Source: Hedera helix
Taxonomy: Eukaryota; Streptophyta; Magnoliopsida; Apiales; Araliaceae
Assembly (NCBI GenBank): GCA_947179155.2
Contig: OX359283.1
Span: 9,347,764-9,411,763, forward strand
Length of the DNA: 64,000 nucleotides
Direction: 5' to 3'
Shown here: positions 45,356-55,362 of the stretch, in pieces
Numbering within the stretch: position 1 is the first letter of the stretch
How the letters are laid out: the number at the start of each line of letters is the position of its first letter
Made by a program: the position numbers and the translations under genes
The notes under the pieces: generated by a model
What the model was told of the DNA's origin: nothing
Seen by the model: the letters and a program-made list of their open reading frames with translations, nothing else
Database searches by the model: none

Positions 45356-45924
45356 GTAAGACTATCAATCATATTGATATATTTAAAGTCTTATAATTTA
45401 AATTAATTCCCTTTTAATTATGTTCTAAGTGTATGACCCTATCAGTTATTATTACGTTGGATTTAATTTTAAAATCATATTATAAAATTATAAACAGTGA
45501 GTGACATCTAGTAATGCATCACTGCTACCCAAGTAATAATAAGATCGGTGATTCGATGCAACCTTTTCGTGGCCAATGTTTCAATGTAATTTAATCCTTT
45601 TAACCTTGACATCCTAGATTAAACTCGAGGCATGGAATGTGTCATACTCTTCATAATTTAATTTGAGTTTTTTTGATCAATGCGTAGACTATATGAAGCA
45701 AATCACTATTTGAGCATGGTCATGCATTTCATAGTCCTACTCAATCAAGAGGCCCTTGGATATCAACCCTAATATATAAGAGGGTTAAATTCCATCTAGA
45801 TCACTCATATTCCTCACACGATTCATGATGTACCAAATAATCACCTTTATTGTTCACCCTATAAAAGGTGACCTTTGATGATATCAAAGTACATAAATTC
45901 TCGTGTAATAATATAGTGATTTCA
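44739..45924 (-). mobile_element. Element G 5' LTR, left part
   Basis: Matches the 3' LTR from 39769, apart from a (TA)n-flanked inverted duplication at about 45100-45355. It is cut at 45924 by the CACTA element H and resumes at 52629. The target duplication TCA is at 45922-45924. Confidence 0.85.
45090..45355. repeat. (TA)n runs flanking an inverted duplication
   Basis: Two long TA runs flank a hairpin: TAAATAAATTTGGATT ... AATTGGATTA on the left and TAATCCAATT ... AATCCAAATTTATTTA on the right, with a loop of about 27 bases. The 3' LTR at 40150-40215 has only one of these copies. Confidence 0.8.
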
Positions 45925-45939
45925 CACTACTAGAAAAAC

Positions 45940-46140
45940 GACATATAGCGACGAGATATAGCGACGGTCGAGGCGGAACCATCACTATAGAATGAAAATA
46001 GGCCCTATAGCGATGGTCGAGTTAGAACCGTCGCTATAAATAGAAAATAGTATCTATAGCGATGGTCTACTCCTGACCATCGCTATAGATAGAGAAAATA
46101 GGCCCTAGAGCGACGATTTATTTCTGACCGTCGTTATCGA
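45940..46140. repeat. Left subterminal repeats of element H
   Basis: Copies of TATAGCGA(C/T)GGTC and its inverted form GACC(G/A)TCGCTATA alternate, so adjacent copies form hairpins. CACTA transposases of the TNPA type bind short subterminal repeats; that these are such sites is inference. Confidence 0.8.
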
Positions 46141-46199
46141 ATGAAAAAATAGCTCATATTATAAAAGGGAAAAATGTTGACCGCCAAAACTCCCTCCTT

Positions 46200-46658
46200 T
46201 ATTTTCGCGCTCCCAAATAATTAGTCTCACTCTCCTCTCAGCCTCAGTCTCTCACCATCATCTTCCTCACAATTCTCTCTCCTTTTTCCCAAAACTCTCA
46301 ATCTCAAGTCGCAAAACTCTCTCAATCTCTTTTGGTTGGGGCATCATTTAGATGCAGCTGAGTATGAAGAGGCATTTGCTTTACTTTTCAATCTTGCAGT
46401 GGTAAGTTTTTCTTTCTTCTCAATGAAATAACAAACCCTATCAAATGTTTATACTCTATTTCCCCCATAATTTACAATATATAGTCTTTATTAAACCCTA
46501 GCTAGACCCTTCCTCCTTTCTCTTCCTTGTCGGCAACCCCGAAGCTCAGTCTTCTGGTCATCCATTGTTTGTAAATTAGAGGTTAGGAGAGGGAAATTTG
46601 AGCCTTTTTGCTTTCATTTTCGCAGTTTCTCCCTCGAATTCGGTAGCAACTAGTTGTG
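46200..46658 (+). other. Leader-like captured sequence with two splice-donor-like sites
   Basis: A CT-rich stretch (46220-46320) resembles a plant 5' leader. A possible coding end, DAAEYEEAFALLFNLAV, stops at CAGTG before GTAAGT (46402). A second leader-like block ends TAGTTGTG before GTAAGC (46659) and may be the noncoding first exon of the NOP58 fragment. Assignment is tentative. Confidence 0.4.
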
Positions 46659-46861
46659 GTAAGCATTTTAGGATTTTTCTCTAATCAGTTATTCTTCACC
46701 AAATTACCAACCACTTCATAGCATTTTACCGTCTATCTCAAATTCTTTTTGTTTTTGCAATTTTTTGAGCTTTTTTAGATTTAATGCAAATGGGTTTTCT
46801 TAAAGTTTTGATTTTGGGGAAAATTTAATGATTTTCAGGTAGGATTTTGGGGATATAGACA

Positions 46862-46939
46862 ATGCTCGTGTTATTCGAAACCCCTGTGGGCTTTGCCCTT
46901 TTCAAAGTGTTGGATGAGGGAAAGCTCTCCAAAGTTGAA
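46862..46939 (+). pseudogene. NOP58: NOP58 (NOP5) first coding exon, captured fragment
   Basis: ATG opens 26 codons beginning MLVLFETPVGFALFKVLDEG and ending before the splice donor GTAATT. This is the N-terminus of the box C/D snoRNP core protein NOP58, which guides rRNA 2'-O-methylation in the nucleolus. An acceptor-like TTTTCAG lies at about 46838. With the next exon it gives only about 40 of roughly 500 residues, so it is a fragment and cannot act as NOP58. The exon is intact with no stop, which suggests recent capture or weak decay. Confidence 0.8.
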
Positions 46940-47058
46940 GTAATTTGTATTCTCATTCTCTTTCAATTTCGTTTCTGGGTGTTTGTTGATTATATGGAGT
47001 TTATTAGATCATGTTTATATGTTGAATTTATAGTTAATTTCCTTTTTTGTTGTTGCAG

Positions 47059-47100
47059 GACTTATCAAAGGAGTTTTCTACTGCTGACTCAGCGAGAAAG
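47059..47100 (+). pseudogene. NOP58: NOP58 second exon, captured fragment
   Basis: After the acceptor TTGTTGTTGCAG there are 14 codons, DLSKEFSTADSARK, in the phase required by the previous exon. GTCATT follows at the donor position. This matches the continuation of NOP58. No further NOP58 exons are visible: capture ended in the second intron, or exon 2 is cut short. Confidence 0.75.
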
Positions 47101-47239
47101 GTCATTTCCATGTTCTCTTATATATTGTTTCTTGTTTGCTTTTAGTATTTGTTTTCTGAATATAGTGTTTGACTAATAGAGAGTACTAACATTGAAAATG
47201 ATCAGCTTTTAATGAATATGGATTGGTCTCAATTCGCAG

Positions 47240-47299
47240 ACCTGTACTTCCTAAATACTTACCTATCACCACCACTGTAGTCTTTAGCCTCCCAACTGC
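47240..47299 (+). other. Possible captured exon, unidentified
   Basis: A 60-base block between an acceptor-like AATTCGCAG and a donor-like GTAAGT encodes PVLPKYLPITTTVVFSLPT in one phase. It is too short to identify and could be chance. Confidence 0.25.
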
Positions 47300-48718
47300 G
47301 TAAGTATTTATATTATATGTTTCGACACCTATGTGCCTTGTGCATGTTTGGATTTGATAATATATGTTTAGTATATTCTTAAAATCATTGTCAGCTTATG
47401 CAAATTCTGGATCATAGTAACTTTTTATCTATTCATTTGATTACATTTTTGTTTGGTCCAAAATTCTAATATGGTGTTATTCAAGTAAACTAGCATTTTC
47501 AATAGTAATTGTTATTGATCCCTTAAATCCTTTGATTATATACTTTATTAGTTGATAAACTTAATTGGAGATTTGTGCTGCAATTTTATAATCTGTTTGG
47601 ATTGGTACTTAGGTAAACCTGAGAGAAACAGAGATAATTATTGTAACTCTTTTTTTCTGCATAATTTAGGAGAGGAGATGTAGAAAAGGAAAGGTCTCTT
47701 GTTTGTATTTTGGGTGAAAAATTGTGAGAATGAGAAAACCGTAGTTATGCTTTATTATGTTTAAATGGTGATAATGATCAAGAAAACCAGGTTATCAAGA
47801 GTCTCACTATATATTTTCATTTTTGCTATGATATATACTTATAAATATCTTATTTTAAGTTTCTCTGTTCCGCAAAATGAGTCTCAGTTTACAAACTTTA
47901 CAAATATTAGGATTTTATGTCATTTTATATTCCTATTAATAGAACAAATGACTCTTTTTGTAGAATTTTTTTCGTTTTCTGGAATAAGGGGAGTACTAAA
48001 GTAGTTCTTTACTAGTTATTATTTATCAACATATTGAGTGGATCCGAGATTTTCAAAATTCTTGAAGCAGACTCCAACAACTTGTCTCTAGAATGAGAAA
48101 GCAAAGAATCCAAAACTTTATGCTTGCAAGGATTGGCTGTCTGGTTTCAATTGGATGTGGTTCTGTTTCAACAAAAGTGATTGGAGACATTGTTTTCTCT
48201 AGAGACTTTCATAATATTTTGATATATGTCTAGTTGTCTAATAAATTTTTCATGGCATAAAGAAATTAAAAAGCTTAATGTAAGTGAGTTCCCATGGAGT
48301 ATTTTGTCTATCTTCCTGCAAGAATTGTGCTTTTTAAATTTGTATTTTCAAACATGGCATAGTGAAACAAAACTCGGTGTAAATGAGACTTGACAATTCC
48401 TCGTTGAATAAGCAAAGACCTGACAGTAATGAATTTTTTCTGCTCATCTAGCCTTAGGGAATTGGTTTATATGATTTATACAGACATCTTTAGGTCTCGT
48501 CGTAATACTAAAACTAATGTTTATGCGTGCATAATCCTGAGATAATTTCTAAAAAAAATGCATGTGCCAATATTATTAGTTGTTGTTAGTACATTCCTCT
48601 CTTTTACCTATCCTTCTTTCTAGGGTTTTTTGATATTGTAATTGATGGATGATAAATAGTTGATTTAATTGTAGCTATAACCTTGTTCCCATGATTATAT
48701 ATTCTACCTTCTATTTAG

Positions 48719-48857
48719 GTTCGCAAAAGTGGGTGGCGCTATTTGGATACTGGGTAAGTGTTGATTGAGAGTGCTTGCTCAGTTGATAGGGTGGAGGAAG
48801 CTTTGAGCACATTGCTTCTAATGCTTCCTGAGATAAATTATTTTTGGTTCAATCCAG
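48719..48857 (+). pseudogene. Captured exon, possibly patatin-related phospholipase
   Basis: Between CTATTTAG and GTTTGC this exon encodes VRKSGWRYLDTG, a TAA stop, then VLIESACSVDRVEEALSTLL and LPEINYFWFNP in one frame. It ends one base into a codon, which the next exon at 49219 completes exactly. From memory of the family it resembles the C-terminal side of the patatin domain of plant phospholipase A I. I cannot confirm this without a search. The stop makes it nonfunctional. Confidence 0.5.
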
Positions 48858-49218
48858 GTTTGCTCGTTTCTCGTGTTTCCCTTTTTTAGGAATTATTGAT
48901 AGCATGTCATCACATGATGCTGTGTTCATGAAAAAACTTAGTTCCTTCGTTCTTGAAAGTTGTCTGCCTTGTCAATTCTTGAAGCAAACCATTTTGTTCA
49001 GGGACTGAAAACCTTGAAAGGGTGCATTTATTTTTGCCTTCATATGGTATTGTGTTATTATATTATTAAATATTGCATTTGAGTTCAGTTTTAAGGAGAG
49101 AGCAACTGCTTTACCTACTCCTAGATAGTTCTTAATTTTTATAAAGTATAGCTACCTATACAATTAGTTGGGATCCATACATTCTTGTTCAATCCTCTAT
49201 CTGCCTTTACATTTGCAG

Positions 49219-49438
49219 TTAATGAACGCTGTGATATGGAGCTGGATGAGACTGATCCAGCAGTCTGGATGAGGTTGGAGGCTGTAACTGATGAATACAT
49301 TCAAAACAATTCTCTTGCCTTCAAGAATGTCTGCGAAAGACTGCTCCAGAATCAGCATGATGACTTATTGCCTGAGACTTTCAAGTCTCTGCAGTTCCTA
49401 AAGGGAAAGGGTTCCAATACTAGCATGAGTACTGAATT
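49219..49438 (+). pseudogene. Captured exon, continuation of the 48719 exon gene
   Basis: After TTTGCAG the frame, in phase with the preceding exon, reads VNERCDMELDETDPAVWM, then LEAVTDEYIQNNSLAFKN and VCERLLQNQHDDLLPETF. It has about 73 codons and no stop. A possible donor is at 49439. Matching phase with 48719-48857 shows both come from one host gene. Identity is uncertain, as noted for that exon. Confidence 0.55.
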
Positions 49439-50478
49439 ATTGTGTTCTCTACATATTTAAATACTTTATAGTGCAATTAGGAGAAATAGTTTTGCTGCGT
49501 TGACTGATTTCTATACTTTATATTATTGTTTACATTGTCATGGTTGTTGTTATTCTGATTAGTAAAGACTAAAGCATGGGTTTTCATTATGTTGTTTAAA
49601 CTTCGCTTAGAATGTGGTGCAGTTTGTATTGCATAACTGATAACTATAGATGAAAGGGAAGTGATAAAGATGAAATTTTGATTTGTTCAATTCAGTATGG
49701 ATAACAATGTTGCTGGCAGTTTAAAGAGCTTCATGCTATTGAAATTTGTTTAATATTTTTCAATGAACAGGCCTGTAATTAACTAAACCAGCCGATAAAT
49801 CCCCTTATGCCTAGTGGCAACTCCAAGGGCTCAAGGTCTTGAGATTGGACCACCAGTATCAATATGAACCTAGCTACATTCCAGACATCTAAAAACAGAA
49901 AGCTACATTCTAGATTGAAAAGTTGTGTTTGTTAGTAGTCATGCCAATCTTGAGCATCTATTACAAGGAACAATGTTTAGAAGTCTTTGAATTGACTTCT
50001 ATTCCTAGCTTTCCCCTTTTATCTTAATTTTTGTTGATTGTTCTGTTTAGTAAAAAATTGAATGAAATGAATATTGTTTATGCGCCACTTTAGTTGCTAT
50101 GATTTCCTCATTGGGATGTGCCAAACAGACCAATTTTAGGTTTTGTCTTGTATTTACTTAATGTTTTTACCCTTTGTCTTAACATTTTCACCCAAGATTT
50201 ATTTCTCTCTTAATGTGTGCAACATAACAACTATTTACACAATAAACACACATAAAAATATTTACTTTTGATGTTGAATGTTGATGACTTTTTTTGGTTT
50301 CTTACTAGTCACCACTCTCTTCTTGTCATATACATTTTGCTACACAATTTTAATTTTTTCCATAAATGGATGCTTTAACTATATAAAAATTGAAGGGAAT
50401 TTATGTCTATAATGTACAAGTATGTATGTATCTATGTCTAAATTGACTAACATCTTACTCTTTGATATGGATCTGCAG

Positions 50479-50532
50479 TATGAAACTGACACAATAAGCA
50501 AATTTCTAAGTGATGGCAATATTATGGCAAAG
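50479..50532 (+). pseudogene. Captured exon, unidentified
   Basis: Eighteen codons, YETDTISKFLSDGNIMAK, lie between ATCTGCAG and GTTAGT. The exon is in phase 0 at both ends and fits directly to the exon at 51630. Confidence 0.5.
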
Positions 50533-51629
50533 GTTAGTGTTTCAATTTTTCTTAATTATTGCTGGAAGGAATTTCTTTTAGAAAATGGATCTTGTTAAAA
50601 TACTTCTAGTAGTATCCTACTGCTGCTGCTTTGAGAATGAAAATAGCAGTTGGAAGAAATCAAACTTTTGATCCGTCAGTGCCCCTATATTTATTAATTT
50701 TGGCTTTTAGAGTTATCATGCTTACTGTTTTTCTTTTATACATTGAATTTCGTTACTTTGGATTGGCATAATCACACAAATAAGAGGAAGGGGTACTCAA
50801 GTAACTCAACCTCAGTAATTATATTGAAGTGAATTGTGATGTTATAGATTATGTTGAAGTGACTATATTTTGAGATTGAGGTACTTGCTATTTTCAAGGT
50901 TTATTGTAGCTGTCAAAGACGGTTTTTTTTCTTTTATAGCGGAAAGGTTGCATAAGTAATCAATGTTAGGCCTAATATTATGTGCATTTCTTGGATAACA
51001 GATTTTATTCAATTACAATCAAGGTAATTTTTTATGATATTGCAGTTTAGGAGTTTTAGAATAAATTGTGATGGCATGAAAACCAAATGTTCATTACTTA
51101 CAGGTTTACTGCATAAGTTTAAGTCAACTTTTAAAGTGAGAGCTACTATTAGTCTCATTGAATTGGGATATACTGAGCTTTCTTATTGTTTTTTCCCCTT
51201 TCTATAATTGCATTTTCCTAGAATTGCTGTGCAGAGTATCGATAAAGGTTATATTAGAATGATAATTTTTATTTACAATATGAATTGGGAGCTACATACT
51301 GCTGAGAACATATTGTTGGATCCTATATGATAGTAGATTTTAAATTTGTGATGCTATTTTATTTCATTAGAACAAATTATTGATTAAGTGGTAGATTGCT
51401 TTGCCAAAATTTTGTTTAATTTCTTCCAACTCAATCTGGGATATGTAATGAATGTCAAGTATTTACTTTGGTTTAAATTTTTTTTCTTTTTCTCCTTCAT
51501 TTAACTTCCATGAGTTTATACTCTTCTGCATTGCATGTTATTTCTGTGAGCTTTCTATATAGCATTTTTGTTGCCGGAAGTTTTTACTCATTAGAATTGG
51601 TCTTGTATTTTGATTTTCTGTACTTGTAG

Positions 51630-51771
51630 GCATATGAAAGAGCACTTTCACACTATCATATAGATGATATGATTCACCCATAAACAGATCATCGTTTGGA
51701 AAATGAGAAAGTAATCAAGAAAATTAAGAGACTAAAGGAGGTTGCTGTGGTCTCAGCTGCTTCACGATCTG
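51630..51771 (+). pseudogene. Captured exon, unidentified, with one stop
   Basis: After TACTTGTAG the frame reads AYERALSHYHIDDMIHP, a TAA, then TDHRLENEKVIKKIKRLKEV and AVVSAASRS, before GTATGC. Charge pattern suggests a helical, Lys-rich segment. It continues the exon at 50479 in phase. I do not recognise the gene; it may differ from that of 48719-49438. Confidence 0.5.
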
Positions 51772-52274
51772 GTATGCCTTACTCATGGCGTGAACTTGAA
51801 TTTGGAAAAATTATGTATTTCTTGACTTGTCAAAAATGAAGCTACTGACATTGTGACACGCTATTTTCATCCTGTTGGAGTTTATTGGGATGTGATAACA
51901 ATTAGGCATGCACAAAAATAGCTTTGAGAGATGTCACGTATACTAGATAATTTTTTCAATTTCAAGTGTTGATATGTTTAGCGCTAATTGGTGGCCTGGT
52001 GGGTTGATATAGTATAAACAGCTTCACTTTTTCAAGTGTTCAGTTTTAACTGCTTCATTATTTTAAGCTTGTTGATGCAACTATATTAATTGCATAATCA
52101 AATAATACAATTGTATTTGCAATTGAGATATATATGTTTATGTTTGTAGTCTCTTGTTTCAAATACAAGCTTGTTAATACAACTATGATTTGATATATTT
52201 ATGATTATTATAGGACATTGTATTGTGCATAGAATAATAATTTTATTAATAATTTTTTTTAATATTTTGAAAAT

Positions 52275-52615
52275 CTATAGCGACAATCGCCAACGGTCGC
52301 TATAGACCTTCAAAATATTTTTTTTAATATTTATAAGGCCTATAGCGACTGTCGGTGCCGACCGTCGCTATAGACCTTTTTTTAGCGACGGTCAGAATCG
52401 TCACTATTGATATGCATTGGTCGTCGGTAAAAAATCAAAAACGCGTTTTTAATCTAGTTTGTAGCGACGGTCTGACCGTCGGTATATATATGAAAGATCG
52501 TCGCTATATAGTTTAGCGACGACTTCTAAGGCGACGGTCGGCCGATCGTCGCTATTACTTTTAGCGACGGTCTTTTGGCCTATAGCGACGGTCAGTGACC
52601 GTCGCTATAGGCCAG
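52275..52615. repeat. Right subterminal repeats of element H
   Basis: About ten copies of TAGCGACGGTC in both orientations, several forming hairpins such as TATAGCGACGGTCAG-TGACCGTCGCTATA near 52578. The right end has more copies than the left. Confidence 0.85.
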
Positions 52616-52628
52616 ATTTCTAGTAGTG

Positions 52629-53094
52629 TCAGGTCGGATGATCATTACATCATTGTCACTATGAGAATTTCTTATGATACTTTGCATAATGCTCCACGTA
52701 GAATTCTCATAGTGGGTCTGTCCAGTAAATTGTTCTCTAACATGTACCTATGCATTGACTCAATATCTCATATATTTATGACCAATGAGATTTGGCCATC
52801 AGTCAATCCACATACTAGTCTCAATGCATCATTGTTGTCCCATTAACAATGATACTCGACTATGGACATTTAAGAGCAATGATACTAATTGTAATTATAT
52901 AATCTCATGTTCAAGTCACATACTTGAAGCTATATAATTCGTATCACTATTCTAAGGACTTTTATTATGCTAACATTTATATAACGCAGTAAATAAAATC
53001 ATAATAAAATAATTCATTTATTCTATCAAATATAATATCAAAAATGTTAAGCAATTACATCAAATAATTGGCCACTAGGGCATGAGCTCTAACA
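52629..53094 (-). mobile_element. Element G 5' LTR, right part
   Basis: Continues the LTR after H (TCAGGTCGGATGATCATTAC) and ends GAGCTCTAACA at 53094. CTACC at 53095-53099 repeats 39764-39768 exactly, which fixes both ends of G. Confidence 0.9.
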
Positions 53095-53099
53095 CTACC

Positions 53100-53376
53100 T
53101 CCATGTATAACTTATTATACCCGATCATAACCTTTGATATGATATACCCTAAAGGTCTTAAGGAATATGCCAAAGTATAACTCATCATAGACAATGTAAT
53201 ATGATGATCTCAAGTCCAAGGATCACTTGTACTACTATCACAAAAGGAACTCCTATTGACAAGTAAGTAAAACTACATTAGGTGTTCCTTGAGCGAGTCA
53301 CGTTCAGTGAACTTATTCTCTAATAAGCACCTACATACTTACTTTAGTGTCTCCATACAAATAATTATGAGATTAA
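53100..53376. mobile_element. LTR-like fragment J, right part
   Basis: Distant similarity to the G LTR can be seen (GATGATCTCAAG..., AGGATCAC, GTTCAGTGAACTTATTCTCT, TAAGCACCTACATACTTACT), so it is probably a copia LTR of another subfamily. It is the other side of the fragment at 39518-39768. It ends abruptly at the F LTR. Confidence 0.5.
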
Positions 53377-54217
53377 CACTATATTCCTATGTGACCTAAC
53401 TTAGCAAGATGGCGATAAAAGCCCTTCTCAACAAGGCTACACAAGGTACACCGGTATATTCCTATCCGAGATACAAATAAGGCACTCATCCGAAGATAAA
53501 GCAACCTACAAGTGCTATCATGCTTTTGGTCGAGTTATTTAATCCATTTTTCAATATCATAAACAACTACACATTACATACAAAGTACATAATCCATACA
53601 TGAAGAACAAAGCATGATAATCATTCATTAGCAATCCATTCACATCAAAAAGAGAGATATTCCATTAAAATCTAGTAGTGAGATCCATTGTGATCCTAGA
53701 AATGAAGTTAGTTCATAGTTAAATGACTAACAAACATTAACAAGTTACTCATTAGGCTTAAATACATAGAATGAAGATAACTAAAATGGATGAAACTTCC
53801 TAAACACAAGTTTCAAACACTAAAACTCCCTTCACAATATAGCAATCCAAGCTTGATGAGTCTTCTTGTTCTTGAGCTTAACACCAATCCAAGTGGCTTT
53901 GAAGGCTGGAAGAAATGAAGAAAAACAGCTCCAAGGCGTAAAAATCCGATTGTCTAGGGTTAGCCAACATTTCACTTAAGTAGGAAAAAACTCGTCAGAA
54001 ATCAGCATGGCTGACCGCCGCGGCGGTAGAATCCACCGCTGCGGCGGTGGTCTTTTGTGAAAATTACCATTTTGCCCTTTCAGCTCAAAAATCCTACAAA
54101 ACACCAACGAGACATTAGGGATCAAAAAATTCATAAATATAAGCAATAATAACTCTCAAAAACTCACAAAATATTAAGTTAGACGTACTAATTCGCAGGT
54201 ATAAAACCCGCTCATCA
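53377..54217 (-). mobile_element. Element F 3' LTR, truncated
   Basis: It matches the 5' LTR from 63459 to the window end almost base for base, and ends CCCGCTCATCA before the polypurine tract. The first roughly 400 bases of the LTR are missing at the junction with fragment J. It contains the perfect palindrome ACCGCCGCGGCGGT near 54014. Confidence 0.85.
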
Positions 54218-54232
54218 AATACCCCCAAACTT
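54218..54232 (-). other. Element F polypurine tract
   Basis: AATACCCCCAAACTT on the plus strand gives AAGTTTGGGGGTATT on the minus strand, directly before the LTR start TGATGAGCGG. Confidence 0.8.
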
Positions 54233-54863
54233 AAACATTTGCTCGTCCTCGAGCAAAACAATAAAACAAAAATTAAATAACTTCTAAAATTACTAATCCA
54301 GACAAGAATTGGAATCATAGCCTCAGGGATAACTGCAACAACTACGATAAATCATAAAGCAGAACAAAGTCTAAAATTTCAACAAAATATTCAAGCTCAC
54401 GACTGCCTATGATCCGTTTTGCGTGCGTGTGTGCAAATCCCCATGATAAATTAGTCAGAGATTAGATGAACTTAAACAAGCAACTGCCATGGGCGATTTT
54501 TCAAATACCGACAAACCAAACAAACACAACCAAACAAGACTATTATATAAGGACAAGGAACCTCGGATTTAAACAAGAAAAGCTAATGACTATTAACCAC
54601 ACAGGCGAGTGCGTTTTACGCTCCGTCTCACCTGGACTAACAAGCTTGACTGTGCAATGTCTAATTTTATTAGGCTATTCAGAGCTACCCGCGTATCGAG
54701 CTTTAGATCAGTGACTCCCAAACCAGTCGGCTTTAGGGCACTAGGTGGAAAAACACCCCAACGGATTTAATCACTCGAGTAGCAAATGCCACAAAACTCG
54801 ACTAGTCAAGCAATTCATTATTATCATTTATTATTATTATTTTTTTTTTTCTCTTTTTCTCTC

Positions 54864-54894
<31 letters not shown>

Positions 54895-55362
54895 AACAAA
54901 CATCCGAGGTCCCCCCAAACTTATGTACAAGCCTAGAATTAGCGTTCAAGAAGGTCATTTAGAAGATTTCAAGCATACCCCACAAACAGCAAACCATACC
55001 AGTTCTCTAATCAAAAAACTAATCAACAAAAGGGAACGTAATTGTGCATGACGAAATAAAGCAGAATCAATGGCATTGTTAACCTGAATCAATCGTTGAA
55101 ATAAAGACTACGCATGCTAAATTTTTAAATTTAAACTGGCAGCATGGCAAACACTTCATATCATTGGCTACAACTTCACAATCACACTACAGTCTGGATA
55201 ACTACTTAATAACTACTAATAAGCAAACATCTACGAAACTACCCAGGCACTAATTAAAGACAAGAACAAATAGAAACATAGAAACAACCCCCAAACTTAA
55301 ACATGACAATGCCCTCATTGGAAAGATAGAGAACTTAAAATTGAGGACTCCCCTGAATTGGA
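54233..55362 (-). mobile_element. Element F 3' non-coding region
   Basis: About 1.1 kb between the third ORF and the polypurine tract with no convincing ORF. It holds a GAGTGCGTTTTACGCTC block near 54607, poly(T) runs near 54838-54888, and family phrases such as CCCCCAAACTTAAAC. Confidence 0.7.

Larger units (their letters stand above)
45925..52628. mobile_element. Element H: CACTA-type DNA transposon carrying host exons
   Basis: The ends are CACTACTAGAAAAAC and its inverted form ...TTTCTAGTAGTG. This is the terminal repeat of the CACTA (En/Spm) superfamily, and it is flanked by the 3-bp duplication TCA (45922-45924 and 52629-52631). Size is about 6.7 kb. Subterminal repeats based on TATAGCGACGGTC occupy roughly 45940-46140 and 52275-52615. 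I see no transposase. The interior contains exon-like pieces of at least two host genes with splice sites, so H fits the Pack-CACTA type: a non-autonomous element mobilised by another CACTA transposase. Confidence 0.9.

Noticed and set aside
46862..47100. A functional NOP58 gene
   Set aside because: Only the first two exons (about 40 residues) are present and they lie inside a CACTA transposon; the rest of the gene is absent.
49185..49460. A stand-alone small gene starting at ATG 49185
   Set aside because: The protein-like part starts after a splice acceptor at 49218 and is in phase with an upstream exon; the ATG is in intron sequence.
45925..52628. An autonomous CACTA element with transposase genes
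   Set aside because: No frame shows TNPD- or TNPA-like protein; the interior is short, interrupted exons.
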